Part shown: in pieces, positions 45,100-54,945 of the stretch | Layout of the letters: every line of letters begins with the position of its first letter | Position numbering within the stretch: the first letter of the stretch is position 1 | DNA from: a bacterium A37T11 | GTDB taxonomy: Bacteria; Bacteroidota; Bacteroidia; Sphingobacteriales; Sphingobacteriaceae | Length of the DNA: 64,000 nt | Direction of reading: 5' to 3' | Assembly: GCA_900109895.1 (NCBI GenBank) | Contig: FOBR01000004.1 | Span: forward strand, 228,332 to 292,331 | Notes under the pieces: model-generated | Databases searched by the model: none | The model's input: only the letters and a program-made list of their open reading frames with translations | Told to the model about the DNA's origin: nothing | Position numbers and translations under genes: made by a program

Positions 45100-47820
45100 T
45101 TATTTAACTTGATAATGGTAAATTGTACGGCCTACCTGACCACTTGGAGCCATTCCTTCCACAATCACCCGATAATTCCCTTTCCCGTCAGCATTGTAAA
45201 ATTCAAGTTTGGCATTCCCAAGCTTATCGGTCACCACGTTAGGAGCCCAAAAAATAGTTGAACGAAGATCACTGATATTCTTAGATTCTATGGTCGTATA
45301 CTTGGGTGAATAAAATTCCTTCGTCTTAAAGTAACCAAGCGGAGAAAATGTGATGATATTGCTTTTTGGAATGAGTTTGTCCAGATCTTTAATAGAAATA
45401 CTCTGCCCTTTGGGCTTCTTTTTTGTGTTTACAACCAAGACCCCATTACTTTGATAAGTACGGTTTACCGTACCCAGATCATCTTTTGTAAAAATTTCAA
45501 CCGACTCCACTTCAGCCGGCATTACCGTATTCAATGCGTTAACATCTACAGCCATCCCATTTAAAAAGACCTGCACAGGCGTCCGGTTGCCGCCGTTATA
45601 GTCACGGGTTACATAAAAATTATAGTCTTCATAGGTTAACCCCATCGCCTGTGTTTGCAGACAGGTAAGCAAGTCATTACATCCGGAAAACTGCTTACCA
45701 TCAATCACGTGGTCGGCAATGGGACTAAGGCCAGAAAGGGCGGGGTAGTCTTTATGGCTGGGCTTCTCGACCGGTTTGGCCACCACCTCAACTTCATCCA
45801 GCACAAACTCACTCCGATATTCCTTTTGGCTATTAGCCAAATAAGATTTCAATACCGTATCCATATTTTGTAGCTCGTCTGGCCTATCAGGATTTTTATT
45901 GATGCCGGGATAGTGCTCGCCATCCAGCGTAATTACCAGATCACGATAATTATCATTTCCTCTGGCATTAATGGTTACCGATGAAGAATCGGTAAAAACC
46001 ACGTTTGAAAATTTAAACAATCCATTTTCATCAGTCCGTGCCTCAGCATTATACCGTTTATCAGGAATAGAAATCAGCAGGCCCACATTGGCAGCAGGCA
46101 TTCCATTCTTTAATCGCACCATCCCCGTGATATCAATACCCTGCTGCGGAAAAAATAACACTTGCGGATATTTATCGGCCAGGATATCGCGGTATGAAAA
46201 GCGGCGGAAGCCTTGCGTCATCATTAATAAGTCAAGATGTGCTTCCTTAATAGAATTAATATGATTAAAATAATAATTTGGCTTTTCAATGTAGCCTTTC
46301 AAATCAGAGGTCAACAGAAAATTACTAAGTATAGTATTTTCATCATCTTCTGCATAAGGAACTTTGGTTTCATCGGTCACGGCCACAGAAAAAGAACCAG
46401 ACGTTGCCCCAGAATCAGACTTAGAAACCAGATTAAGCAAAACTTTATCTTTAATTGCATAAGCCTTTTTATCTGTTTGCACCTGCAATTTCAAGGTATC
46501 ATCATGCCTTATAAACACCAGGCGCTCGCTAAGAGGCAACCCTTTTGAAGACAAGAGCGCAAACTGCGCCACACCTGTTGGAAACTTATCCTTAGGGATA
46601 CTTGCATTAAAACTCCTGTTGTTCAAAATTGCCTGAGCAGCATAACATAATATACCACCGCTTTGAGCCAGCAAATAGAAGCCTTTTCCCTTGTTACGTT
46701 CAAAGTAAGTATCATTGGCCACAATAGCCACCTTTATCGCTAACGAATCAGAACTATCCACATGAAGCCCTATTCCGGACTGCCTCACCCGGGGCAGCCT
46801 GAAGGAATAGTTACTTCCACTTGGCACCGTTACATTAACCCTATAAATAGTCCCTAATTCAGGGGTTAGTTTAAACTTGCCCATTCCGAGGTGTTCTGAC
46901 GTAAAATTGGCCACCACCTTATTATCTTTGTCAAGCACTTCACCTTTCACCTCCCGGCTCAGGCCATTACTTCCAACAGCTTTGAAGGCGATATTAGTCT
47001 CCACACCTCCAAGAAGCTCACCCCCCTCCGGGAAAAACTGAAGATCCAGGTCATTCAGCGCATCACTCAGCGGGAAAGTACCAATCGCAGGCTTATCCGG
47101 ATTAGCCAATACAACAGATGTCACCAACTTTCCTTCCGTCAGCTTTGCCTTCAGGTCTGTACTTATTTTGGCAACAAGAGACCCATCTGCCGCCGTTTCG
47201 CCCTTTCCCTTCGCTATACTCTCAAAATTTGAAATAACCTCCCAGCTCACTTTTTTGCCTACATAAGGCTTACCACTAAAGTCTTTAAAAACAATACGCG
47301 CTTCAGTAGCCGGCACATTATTGGCAGAAACATCTTTAAAGTCAATGTGAGTATATAACTGCTTGCGCAATACATCACCAATAGGAACCACCTTATTAAA
47401 GAAATAATCCGGTCCTTGGTTGGCCATCCACATAGTATAGGCCCTGAATCGGTAATTATCCTGTTTAAAAGTTTCGGGGTCAAGCACAATCTGGCCATTA
47501 GCCGTCTTTTCTTTAACAGGAAGTTGCAAAATGCGGATCACTGAGTCACGTCCATTCAGCATTTCCACGTAGACAATCTTACTCAGTTGATAATTGGTCA
47601 TGTTACTGTTCAGGTACGTTTTAAACCAGAGCGTATCACCCACAGCATAGTATGGCTTATCAAAATGTATGTGAACCTTTTCAATAGGGTAGCTTGTCAG
47701 CAGTTTTTGGGTTTTTTCTACTACCGAAGTGAGTGGAAGACTATCCTGTTGAGCAAATAAGGCAAAATTGATAACCGAAATAAAGACGGAAAAGGCAGCA
47801 ATTATTTTTTTAAAATTCAT
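45100..47820 (-). CDS. Large secreted MG2-like protein with TonB-receptor-plug-like C-terminus
   Basis: ATG 47820 (MNFKKIIAAFSVFISVINFALFAQQ) is the right start; the open frame extends 42 bases further. The 906-residue exported protein begins with a macroglobulin-like MG2 domain (VHIHFDKPYYAVGDTLWFKTYL, about 40-130), more beta domains in the middle, a carboxypeptidase-regulatory-like repeat at about 560-630 (ITGMVRLKNGMPAANVGLLIS) and a plug-like region at about 700-800 (CNDLLTCLQTQAMGLTYEDYNF, PVQVFLNGMAVDVNAL), but no barrel. Such proteins are common in Bacteroidota; their job at the envelope is unknown. Confidence 0.8.
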   Translation of the reverse strand: MNFKKIIAAFSVFISVINFALFAQQDSLPLTSVVEKTQKLLTSYPIEKVHIHFDKPYYAVGDTLWFKTYLNSNMTNYQLSKIVYVEMLNGRDSVIRILQLPVKEKTANGQIVLDPETFKQDNYRFRAYTMWMANQGPDYFFNKVVPIGDVLRKQLYTHIDFKDVSANNVPATEARIVFKDFSGKPYVGKKVSWEVISNFESIAKGKGETAADGSLVAKISTDLKAKLTEGKLVTSVVLANPDKPAIGTFPLSDALNDLDLQFFPEGGELLGGVETNIAFKAVGSNGLSREVKGEVLDKDNKVVANFTSEHLGMGKFKLTPELGTIYRVNVTVPSGSNYSFRLPRVRQSGIGLHVDSSDSLAIKVAIVANDTYFERNKGKGFYLLAQSGGILCYAAQAILNNRSFNASIPKDKFPTGVAQFALLSSKGLPLSERLVFIRHDDTLKLQVQTDKKAYAIKDKVLLNLVSKSDSGATSGSFSVAVTDETKVPYAEDDENTILSNFLLTSDLKGYIEKPNYYFNHINSIKEAHLDLLMMTQGFRRFSYRDILADKYPQVLFFPQQGIDITGMVRLKNGMPAANVGLLISIPDKRYNAEARTDENGLFKFSNVVFTDSSSVTINARGNDNYRDLVITLDGEHYPGINKNPDRPDELQNMDTVLKSYLANSQKEYRSEFVLDEVEVVAKPVEKPSHKDYPALSGLSPIADHVIDGKQFSGCNDLLTCLQTQAMGLTYEDYNFYVTRDYNGGNRTPVQVFLNGMAVDVNALNTVMPAEVESVEIFTKDDLGTVNRTYQSNGVLVVNTKKKPKGQSISIKDLDKLIPKSNIITFSPLGYFKTKEFYSPKYTTIESKNISDLRSTIFWAPNVVTDKLGNAKLEFYNADGKGNYRVIVEGMAPSGQVGRTIYHYQVK

Positions 47821-47839
47821 TAATATTATACGTGTTATT

Positions 47840-47898
47840 AAAAGGCTGGATAAATATATCAATTAAAATTAATTTATATACCATCCAGCCTTTTTTTT
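47840..47898. terminator. Hairpin terminator after the kelch gene
   Basis: AAAAGGCTGGAT (47840-47851) pairs perfectly with ATCCAGCCTTTT (47883-47894) around an AT-rich loop. It lies 31 bases after the kelch stop codon on the minus strand and just before the start of the MG2-like gene, separating the two units. The T tract is longer on the plus strand. Confidence 0.65.
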
Positions 47899-47929
47899 AA
47901 CACTCCTAATCTCAAAACAGCAACAAAGG

Positions 47930-48928
47930 CTATTCTGACTGAGGGATAAACTCCCAGGTATCATCAAAGGGCAATGTACCGCTGCGTCCGGTTGACACAT
48001 ATGCCCTGTTATTAATTGTAAATGCTACAGGTTGCTGCCTATATGATCCTAGAAAAGCCTGATGTTCCACCCAATAATCACCTGAGGCATCATAACGCCA
48101 GGTTGTACCAATAGCCGAGCCACTATAACTGCTTAAGCCGCCAGATATATATGCCTGCCCATTTACTACAAATGTAGCCGGACTTAGCCGCGTAAGGTTA
48201 TAAGTATAGTCATCATCTCTACCAGATAGGTCTTTTTTTGCTGCCCAATTGGTACCATCAAATGTATATAAAGAAACCACATTGCTATTGTTGTTGGTAC
48301 CTCCACCAAGGTAAGCCAAATTATTCAATACAAAAACAAACGCAAAAGAACGTTTTGCGGGTGTACTAATTGACTTAGTCCAAGTGCCATTTTTATAACT
48401 ATAAAAATCATTATAATCTTGTGCATCGCCATCACGACCTGTGCCTACATAGCCCACTTCATTTAAAGAGAATGCTACAGCTCCCCACCTGCCAGCTCCT
48501 GGAAAATCGTCTATTTTTTTCCAAGTACCCACCGAACCTTGTGTTGGGTCAAACTCATAAAAATCTTTAAACATTTCATTAGAGTTAGTACCTAAGCCTA
48601 CGTATGCCTTACCATTGGAGACAAAGGAAACAGCATTGTTACGTGCAGCACCTGGAAATGGAGCTACTTCATCCCAAGTCCCTGTTGATGCATCATAACG
48701 CCAGGTGTCAGTAAAACGAGTGGAATTGGTACCATATCCTGTAGTAATATACTCATAATTGCCAATGGTAAAACCAACGGACCCACTTCTAGGCAGCCCC
48801 TCAAAATCGGGCGCTTTAACCCATTCATCCGGATCATCATCATCATCATCCCCGGAGCAGGATATAAAAACAGGAGCCCACAATAGCACCATCAGAAATG
48901 TCAATAGGTGTGTTTTCTTTATCATCAT
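47930..48928 (-). CDS. Kelch-repeat beta-propeller lipoprotein
   Basis: Two ATGs (48928 and 48925) follow the stop of the DUF4270 gene by one base; an upstream start at 48943 would overlap it. The ~332-residue protein has a lipoprotein signal with Cys in FISCSGDDDDDD, whose run of Asp directs to the surface-type export signal in Bacteroidota, and then six kelch-like repeats of about 48 residues (GNYEYITTGYGTNSTRFTDTW, NGKAYVGLGTNSNEMFKDFYEF, LAYLGGGTNNNSNV). It probably works with the DUF4270 protein. No catalytic role is known. Confidence 0.85.
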   Translation of the reverse strand: MMIKKTHLLTFLMVLLWAPVFISCSGDDDDDDPDEWVKAPDFEGLPRSGSVGFTIGNYEYITTGYGTNSTRFTDTWRYDASTGTWDEVAPFPGAARNNAVSFVSNGKAYVGLGTNSNEMFKDFYEFDPTQGSVGTWKKIDDFPGAGRWGAVAFSLNEVGYVGTGRDGDAQDYNDFYSYKNGTWTKSISTPAKRSFAFVFVLNNLAYLGGGTNNNSNVVSLYTFDGTNWAAKKDLSGRDDDYTYNLTRLSPATFVVNGQAYISGGLSSYSGSAIGTTWRYDASGDYWVEHQAFLGSYRQQPVAFTINNRAYVSTGRSGTLPFDDTWEFIPQSE

Positions 48929-48929
48929 C

Positions 48930-50291
48930 TTAAAATTTAACATATAATATTCTTAGTTTAATAGAAGGTTTGTCATCCCCCGCAGCAACTACCAGCCTGT
49001 TTACTGAATTCATCAGATTAGTAACCGGCAATGTTAACAATAAAGATTGGTTTAAATCTGATGTTGCATTGCGCTGATTGCTGACATATTGGGTCAAGTT
49101 GAACACATATTGGCCATTGCTGCCACCATTGTTTCCCTTTACTAAGTAGCTGTTTTGTGCGCCACTGCCATAGCTCGCTGTAAGCAAAGAAATGGGCGTA
49201 CCATACTTATTGGCAATCATAAGGTTCAGCACCGATGGAGGACCATATAATGTTTGTGTTTTTGGAGAAGTCTGGATAACCAGTTCAGCCTTACTAATAG
49301 CCAGATTTGATTGGTTAACAAACTCTCGTAGTGTTGGGAAACTCAATCGGGTTACAATGCCGGTGCTGCCTTGTATGTACGTTTGGTTGCCAGTTTGTGA
49401 AGCAGGAACCTCAGATCGCTTTTGAACAAGCGCTGCCAACTTTCCTCCGCTCCTATCAGCGGTTACCGCATTAAATTGGTAGGCTGTTTCACTCAAATTA
49501 AACACCAATGAATCGTGCACCTGCATGCCGTCAGTCTCCCGATGATAAGAATAATGCACATTTAAAAGAACCGAGTCCCTAAACCCCGTAACACAACCAC
49601 CATCACCATCCGGCTTCAACACAAAACCTTTAATAAACGAAGCAAAGTCCTCAGCATTTTTCAAGCGCGCATCCGCATTTTTAGCCATGTTAAACAAAGT
49701 ATGGCCCAAGTCGTCACTCACCTTGATCTTTACCGTATCCCTTCCAGAGAGTGGGTGCGGTTTGAAGGAAACGCTTCCCAATACTGTGGCATCATGGTTA
49801 AGTTCCTGATCTGCCCAAAAGGTCGATCCACTTACAAATACTGGTTTTTCATCATCTTCCACCGTTGTAGGAATGTCTTTCAGCTCCATTTCGTCCGATA
49901 AACGATATAAGTTAAGGTGCTGCAGCTTGGTAGTATCCCCGTAATAATAATGATTATATTGTAACAAAAGTGATATTGAGTCATAAACTGCACCATCCGG
50001 AAGCGTGGCATCCAACACGCTGATGCCCGTCCGGAAATAGGTGGATACGTTCAATTTTCCTAAGTCGCCATCATCCAATTTACCGGTAAGCAATACGCCC
50101 GTACCTGCAGTGGGCAATGGATCCAACAAGAATGTGGTTGCATTTACAGTAAGTGAGTCAACAATTTCTGCCCCCATACTTTGCTCCTCATTACCCAAAC
50201 TAATTACTTCTTCCTGTTTGCAACCAGTCAAAAAAAACAAGATACAACCTATAAACAATACATAACTACTTATCTTTGTTTTTTTATCCAT
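48930..50291 (-). CDS. DUF4270-family lipoprotein
   Basis: The 453-residue protein starts MDKKTKISSYVLFIGCILFFLTGC, a lipoprotein signal, followed by the family pattern SMGAEIVDSLTVNATTFLLDPLPTAGTGVLLTGKLDDGDLGKLNVSTYFRT and the later FLVKGNNGGSNGQYVFNLTQYV, TLPVTNLMNSVNRLVVA. DUF4270 proteins are Bacteroidota envelope proteins without known function; the fold appears to be beta-rich. Stop and the kelch start are one base apart, so both are translated together. Confidence 0.88.
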   Translation of the reverse strand: MDKKTKISSYVLFIGCILFFLTGCKQEEVISLGNEEQSMGAEIVDSLTVNATTFLLDPLPTAGTGVLLTGKLDDGDLGKLNVSTYFRTGISVLDATLPDGAVYDSISLLLQYNHYYYGDTTKLQHLNLYRLSDEMELKDIPTTVEDDEKPVFVSGSTFWADQELNHDATVLGSVSFKPHPLSGRDTVKIKVSDDLGHTLFNMAKNADARLKNAEDFASFIKGFVLKPDGDGGCVTGFRDSVLLNVHYSYHRETDGMQVHDSLVFNLSETAYQFNAVTADRSGGKLAALVQKRSEVPASQTGNQTYIQGSTGIVTRLSFPTLREFVNQSNLAISKAELVIQTSPKTQTLYGPPSVLNLMIANKYGTPISLLTASYGSGAQNSYLVKGNNGGSNGQYVFNLTQYVSNQRNATSDLNQSLLLTLPVTNLMNSVNRLVVAAGDDKPSIKLRILYVKF

Positions 50292-50415
50292 ACTGTTAGA
50301 TTAACGGATACAAAAGTGCTGATGAGAAGTGTTAATGAATGTTACAATTTGTTAAATATGGTTAAGGCAAACCCCTCATGATGGTTTGTATTCTAAATTT
50401 ACCCCCGTAAAGGTC

Positions 50416-51819
50416 ATGAAAAAACATCTTAGAAACAGTTTGGGTTTAATGACAGTTTCTGTTGCCGGTATCAGCCTTTTCATGGCGGTATGGATATGGG
50501 GAAGTTTTATTGACGAGCAACGCTCATTATCAGAAACCAGCACCCATACCTTATTTGATGCCGTTCAGGCTTACACCCAGCACCTCCTCAAAAAGAGGGA
50601 AATCAACATTCCGATCGAATCTTTCAGGCAAGCACGTGACTCCGGAATATTTATGTATGGGCGCAGAAAAGGTTTTGAATTTATTAATAGGCCATCATAT
50701 GGTCGCACACTGGCACCCGTCCTTTTTCCAGAACCCATGGAAAAATGGGTATCGGTCAAGCATCTTAAAACAGTAGTCGGGGCATTATTGCATGAACAGA
50801 AAATCGGCCTTGACTTTACATTAGATACTGTTCGGATCAGCGAAGAAAAATGGATGGAAGACCGGCCGCCGCATAGGGATAATGGGCCACACTGGCCAGG
50901 ATTTTACCGGGAGCAGGAAAGCAGCCTCTTACCGGGTGGCGCAGTTAGCTCACGACCCCTTCCTTTCAACACTGAAAAACAACTTTTCATGAGGCTCACC
51001 CTTCATAAGCCATTTTGGTACATATTAAGTGCCCTAAAATGGCAAATTATGACGGTCACCGTGCTGATCAGTTTAACAGTGGGCTGCTTTACGTACATGA
51101 TTTACCTGTTGTTTCGGCAGAAAAAACTGGCCGATATCAAAAATGATTTCATCAATAATATGACACACGAGCTTAAAACGCCTATTGCTACTGTATCAGC
51201 AGCAGTTGAAGCGCTCACAGGCTTTGGTGCCCTTGAAGATCCAAAAAAAGCAGAATTATATCTAAAAATATCGCTTCGTGAGCTTGATCACCTTTCCGGA
51301 CTGATCGAGAAGGTCATGGATATTGCCGTATATGAACATGAATATCTTGTACTCACGTGCCGGCCGACGCAAACAGCAGACCTGCTTCAGAACGCTGTTG
51401 AACGCTATCGTCAGATAACTGACAGGCCCGTATCTATATCGCTCCATTGCACACCTGGCATGCCAAGCATCCCATTTGACGCACTTCATATGAAAAATGC
51501 CATCAGCAACCTCATAGATAATGCCATCAAATATTCGGGCGATCCGGTAGAAGTGCGTATTGATAGTACCATTCATGCATCACGGCTGGAAATTTCAGTC
51601 AGTGATAACGGCATCGGCATAGAACCCAAATACCAGCCACACATCTTTGAGCGGTTTTTTAGAGTTCCAACTGGCAATATCCATAAAATAAAAGGATACG
51701 GCTTGGGTCTAGCCTATGTAAAACAAGTTGTCACACTGCATGGAGGAGAAGTTTCAGTCATTAGCCAACCTTCCAAAGGAAGCACATTTAAAATTAGTAT
51801 TCCCATTAATCGATCATAA
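50416..51819 (+). CDS. Sensor histidine kinase (HisKA type)
   Basis: The frame can be opened at a TTG (50386), but ATG 50416 starts a normal MKKHLRNSLGLMTVSVAGISLFMAVWIW membrane helix (467 residues). A sensor region of about 170 residues lies outside, then a second helix (MTVTVLISLTVGCFTYMIYLLF). The dimerisation box is NNMTHELKTPIATVSAAV with His251, and the ATPase domain has N-box NLIDNAIKYS, G1 DNGIGI and G2 GYGLGLAY. It is followed three bases later by its response regulator. The signal is unknown. Confidence 0.93.
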   Translation: MKKHLRNSLGLMTVSVAGISLFMAVWIWGSFIDEQRSLSETSTHTLFDAVQAYTQHLLKKREINIPIESFRQARDSGIFMYGRRKGFEFINRPSYGRTLAPVLFPEPMEKWVSVKHLKTVVGALLHEQKIGLDFTLDTVRISEEKWMEDRPPHRDNGPHWPGFYREQESSLLPGGAVSSRPLPFNTEKQLFMRLTLHKPFWYILSALKWQIMTVTVLISLTVGCFTYMIYLLFRQKKLADIKNDFINNMTHELKTPIATVSAAVEALTGFGALEDPKKAELYLKISLRELDHLSGLIEKVMDIAVYEHEYLVLTCRPTQTADLLQNAVERYRQITDRPVSISLHCTPGMPSIPFDALHMKNAISNLIDNAIKYSGDPVEVRIDSTIHASRLEISVSDNGIGIEPKYQPHIFERFFRVPTGNIHKIKGYGLGLAYVKQVVTLHGGEVSVISQPSKGSTFKISIPINRS

Positions 51820-51822
51820 ATT

Positions 51823-52494
51823 ATGCTTACTGTATTATTTGTTGAAGATGAATTAGATTTGGCCCAAATAGTGAGTGATAGCCTACAAACTAGGAACTTC
51901 AATATTTGGCATTTTAGCAATGGGCAGGACGCCCTAGGGGCTTTCTTACGTAAAAAACCCGATATTGTACTATTGGATATCATGATGCCTCAAATGGATG
52001 GCTTTACATTAGCACAACGCATCCGTGAGTACGACAGCAGTATTCCCATTATTTTTCTCACAGCACGTACACAAACCATTGATGTCATCAGAGGATTTGA
52101 GATTGGAGCAAATGACTATATAAAAAAACCTTTCAGCATTGAAGAGCTAATTGCGCGCATCAATGCACAATTAAAAAACAACCAACTGCATGGTGTGCAG
52201 CGATTCATACTCATTGGCCAATATACGTTAGATACGGTACACCACACGTTAAAATTCGGCGAAAAGATTACCCATCTCTCATTTAGAGAAAGTGAGCTCC
52301 TAAAACTATTATATGACAACCGGCTTCAAGGCATCAACCGGCGAAAGATCCTAACCCAGCTGTGGAATGAAGACTCATTTTTTACGGGCCGGAGCCTGGA
52401 TGTATTTGTGAGTCGCCTGCGGAAGCATTTAATTGACGATCCCAGTCTCAAAATCATCAATATCCGAGGGGTAGGGTATCAATTGGTCGTATAA
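51823..52494 (+). CDS. OmpR-family response regulator
   Basis: The 223-residue regulator has an N-terminal receiver domain with Asp52 in VLLDIMMPQMDG, acidic pocket FVEDELD and Lys of YIKKPFS, and a C-terminal winged helix (about 125-223: HLSFRESELLKLLYDNRLQGINRRKILTQLWNEDSFFTGRSLDVFVSRLRKHL). It is the partner of the kinase immediately upstream. The outer-membrane barrel gene 81 bases downstream could be a target. Confidence 0.94.
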   Translation: MLTVLFVEDELDLAQIVSDSLQTRNFNIWHFSNGQDALGAFLRKKPDIVLLDIMMPQMDGFTLAQRIREYDSSIPIIFLTARTQTIDVIRGFEIGANDYIKKPFSIEELIARINAQLKNNQLHGVQRFILIGQYTLDTVHHTLKFGEKITHLSFRESELLKLLYDNRLQGINRRKILTQLWNEDSFFTGRSLDVFVSRLRKHLIDDPSLKIINIRGVGYQLVV

Positions 52495-52575
52495 AATTCA
52501 GACATTTAACATTATTTAGGTTTTTCAAGATAAAACTGTAATACAAATTAACAAATCATGCAATAGCTTTGATGC

Positions 52576-53226
52576 ATGAAAAAAATACTTAGACTTACTC
52601 TATTAGCCGGGTTGTGTTCATTTTCCTACAATGGCTTAAAAGCCCAGGAATGGCAAACCCATTTCGGCGTCAAGGCGGGCGTTAACATGATCAATTACCA
52701 ACTATCAAACGTCAGTAGCGGTATCAGCCGACAGACATCTTCAAGCGTTGGTTTTATGCTGGCAGGAACATTTGACGCCTCTCCAAGCAAGTATTTCGGT
52801 TTGCAGACTGGGTTGCAGTTCCAATTGCTCGGTGCCAATCTGAAATATTCTGAATTTGGGAGTTCATCAGTACTTCAACATACCGGTTGGGCCCAAATTC
52901 CGATAAATTTAGTCGGAAAACTACCCTTGGGAGAATTAAATTACTTTTTTCTTTCAGGCGGTGTATATGGAGGCTTAGGTCTTTTTGGAAAAAACTGGGT
53001 TCCTAACTCTTACGAAGGTAATGTGAGCCATTCATTTTCATTTGGTAATGAGGGAACCCAAAAAAGAGTGGATTATGGATGGGATCTTAGCGTTGGATAT
53101 CAGACACCAAAAAATATAAGCCTTTCGGTGAGCTACTTAAAAGGGCTGGCTGATTTAGCTCCTGATAATGCACGCTATGAACAACGCAATAAAGTTTGGC
53201 AATTTGCAGTAGGCTATCGATTTTAA
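52576..53226 (+). CDS. Outer-membrane beta-barrel protein (PorT-like family)
   Basis: The 216-residue protein has a signal peptide (RLTLLAGLCSFSYNGLKAQ) and the small-barrel pattern FGVKAGVNMINYQL, TFDASPSKYFGLQTGLQFQLLGA, YFFLSGGVYGGLGLFGKN, ending in KVWQFAVGYRF with the terminal aromatic residue needed for BamA assembly. Function is unknown. A TAGCTTTG promoter-like box lies at 52564-52571, so close to the ATG that the transcript would be nearly leaderless. The last four bases overlap the convergent oxidoreductase gene. Confidence 0.85.
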   Translation: MKKILRLTLLAGLCSFSYNGLKAQEWQTHFGVKAGVNMINYQLSNVSSGISRQTSSSVGFMLAGTFDASPSKYFGLQTGLQFQLLGANLKYSEFGSSSVLQHTGWAQIPINLVGKLPLGELNYFFLSGGVYGGLGLFGKNWVPNSYEGNVSHSFSFGNEGTQKRVDYGWDLSVGYQTPKNISLSVSYLKGLADLAPDNARYEQRNKVWQFAVGYRF

Positions 53227-54233
53227 ATATTCCACTCAGCACGTAAAACAATCTTTCCAAATTGATCAGAGGTAGCCATTTTTTGAATGGCTTTCTCCGT
53301 TAAGGCAATGGGGTAAACACTGTCAACCACAGGTTTTACTTTATGGTGGTTTACAAAATCCATCATTTCTTTAAAATCCTTTGGAGAACCCATGGTAGTA
53401 CCCAAAATACTCAGTTGTTTCCAAAATATTTTACGACCATTTAGTGGCGGCAAATTTCCGGCAGTGCCGCCACAAAATACAATACGCCCGCCTGAGATAG
53501 CCAGGTCTAACAGATCAGGAAAACTGTCTCCCAAAGCGCTATCAAAAATTACGTCAAATCCAGCAAACCCTTTTTGGCGCAATTGCTTTACCCAGTCAGG
53601 GTCGGTATAAAGCACACCATCTTTCGCGCCCATATCCAGCGCCCTCTTTATTTTTTCCTTTTTACTACTGGTTACATATACGTCTATACCCATATGCAGC
53701 GCCCATTGCAAAGCAAAAGTAGCCACTCCCCCACCTATTCCATTTATGAGCAATCGCTCTCCTTTTTTCAACTTAGCCCGGCAAAACAAAGCCCGGTAGG
53801 CTGTCAGTCCAGCCAAAGGAAAAGCTGCTGCCTCTTCAAAACTAAGGTGATAAGGTAAAATAAATAGATTATGCACTTTCACTTTCACCAATTCAGCAAA
53901 GGTGCCGCTGTCTGGAAGACCCAAAATGGTAAAATCTTTATCCTGCGCCAGCTCACTGTCGCCCCAGTCATTCGCAGGATAAATCATAACCTCCTGACCT
54001 AGCCAACGCTCTTCGGATGGGCTGCCAACCGCTTCAACAATACCGGTACCATCAGAACCGGGTATCAAGGGAAATTTTAAACCTGCATACTGCCCCTGTT
54101 GTATCCACCAATCGCGCCTATTTAGCGCAACAGCCTTCACACGTACCAATACTTCATTAGCTGCGAGCGTTGGCTTTTTTACGTCTTTAATTTGAAAGGG
54201 CTTGTGTACCCCATCGAGTACGATTGCCTTCAT
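53223..54233 (-). CDS. Zinc-less MDR-family alcohol dehydrogenase/quinone oxidoreductase
   Basis: ATG 54233 overlaps the SOD stop by one base (TAATG); the open frame continues further but has no support. The 336-residue MDR protein has the GroES-like N-terminus ([50 protein letters not shown]) and a Rossmann fold with LLINGIGGGVATFALQWALHMGIDVYVTSS. Catalytic zinc ligands are not obvious, and the structural-zinc Cys cluster is missing, as in NADPH:quinone oxidoreductases. It is translationally coupled to sodA, suggesting an oxidative-stress role. Confidence 0.88.
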   Translation of the reverse strand: MKAIVLDGVHKPFQIKDVKKPTLAANEVLVRVKAVALNRRDWWIQQGQYAGLKFPLIPGSDGTGIVEAVGSPSEERWLGQEVMIYPANDWGDSELAQDKDFTILGLPDSGTFAELVKVKVHNLFILPYHLSFEEAAAFPLAGLTAYRALFCRAKLKKGERLLINGIGGGVATFALQWALHMGIDVYVTSSKKEKIKRALDMGAKDGVLYTDPDWVKQLRQKGFAGFDVIFDSALGDSFPDLLDLAISGGRIVFCGGTAGNLPPLNGRKIFWKQLSILGTTMGSPKDFKEMMDFVNHHKVKPVVDSVYPIALTEKAIQKMATSDQFGKIVLRAEWNI

Positions 54234-54841
54234 TACTTTGCAGCCGCATAGCGTTCTGCAACCTTTTTCCAATCAATCACATTGAAAATCTCTTCGAGGT
54301 ATCCGGGGCGTTTATTTTGATATTTCAGGTAATAAGCGTGTTCCCAAACGTCAATACCCAATATTGGTGTCCCTTTCACTTCAGCAATATCAAACAATGG
54401 ATTATCCTGGTTAGGAGTAGATGACACCTGGAGTTTGCCATCAGCACTTACCGAAAGCCAGGCCCAGCCTGAACCAAAGCGCGTAGCGCCCGCTTCCTGC
54501 AATTTCTTTTTCAGCTCGTCAAAAGAACCAAAGGCAGCATCAATTGCTGTCGCTAGTTCGCCCGTAGGTGGCACACCCCCATCTTTTGAAAGAATAGTCC
54601 AAAAAAGCGAATGGTTATAATGACCACCCCCATTATTTCTAACAGCTGGAGGATATTTAGAGATATTCTTAACAATATCTTCAATAGACAATTGTTCTGC
54701 CTCAGTTCCAGCAATAGCCTTATTCAGGTTATCAACATAAGCCTGGTGATGTTTATCATGGTGAATCTCCATGGTTAACTTGTCAATGTGCGGTTCAAGT
54801 GCGTCGAAGGCGTAAGGTAACGCCGTTAATGTAAAAGCCAT
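54233..54841 (-). CDS. Iron/manganese superoxide dismutase
   Basis: The 202-residue enzyme starts at ATG 54841 (a TTG six bases earlier is ignored). Metal ligands are all present: His27 in [12 protein letters not shown], His in [10 protein letters not shown], and Asp and His in [21 protein letters not shown] with a Gly at the Gly/His selection site and the DVWEHAYYL motif fit the Fe/Mn family; metal preference cannot be decided. It is the intact counterpart of the deleted copy at 29852-30133. A TAAGTTTG promoter box lies upstream, and the oxidoreductase gene follows with overlapping stop and start. Confidence 0.95.
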   Translation of the reverse strand: MAFTLTALPYAFDALEPHIDKLTMEIHHDKHHQAYVDNLNKAIAGTEAEQLSIEDIVKNISKYPPAVRNNGGGHYNHSLFWTILSKDGGVPPTGELATAIDAAFGSFDELKKKLQEAGATRFGSGWAWLSVSADGKLQVSSTPNQDNPLFDIAEVKGTPILGIDVWEHAYYLKYQNKRPGYLEEIFNVIDWKKVAERYAAAK

Positions 54842-54874
54842 GATCAATTAAGTTTAATGTTTCTATATATGTGA

Positions 54875-54905
54875 CAAACTTAGGCAAAATTGCCCGTTAA
54901 TACAA
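54875..54905 (-). promoter_or_regulatory. Bacteroidota-type promoter of the SOD gene
   Basis: On the minus strand TAAGTTTG (54882-54875) matches TAnnTTTG, with TTG at 54905-54903, 20 bases upstream. Confidence 0.55.
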
Positions 54906-54945
54906 CGTTAATAACACAACATTTGGTACTCAAAATTGTTATTAA

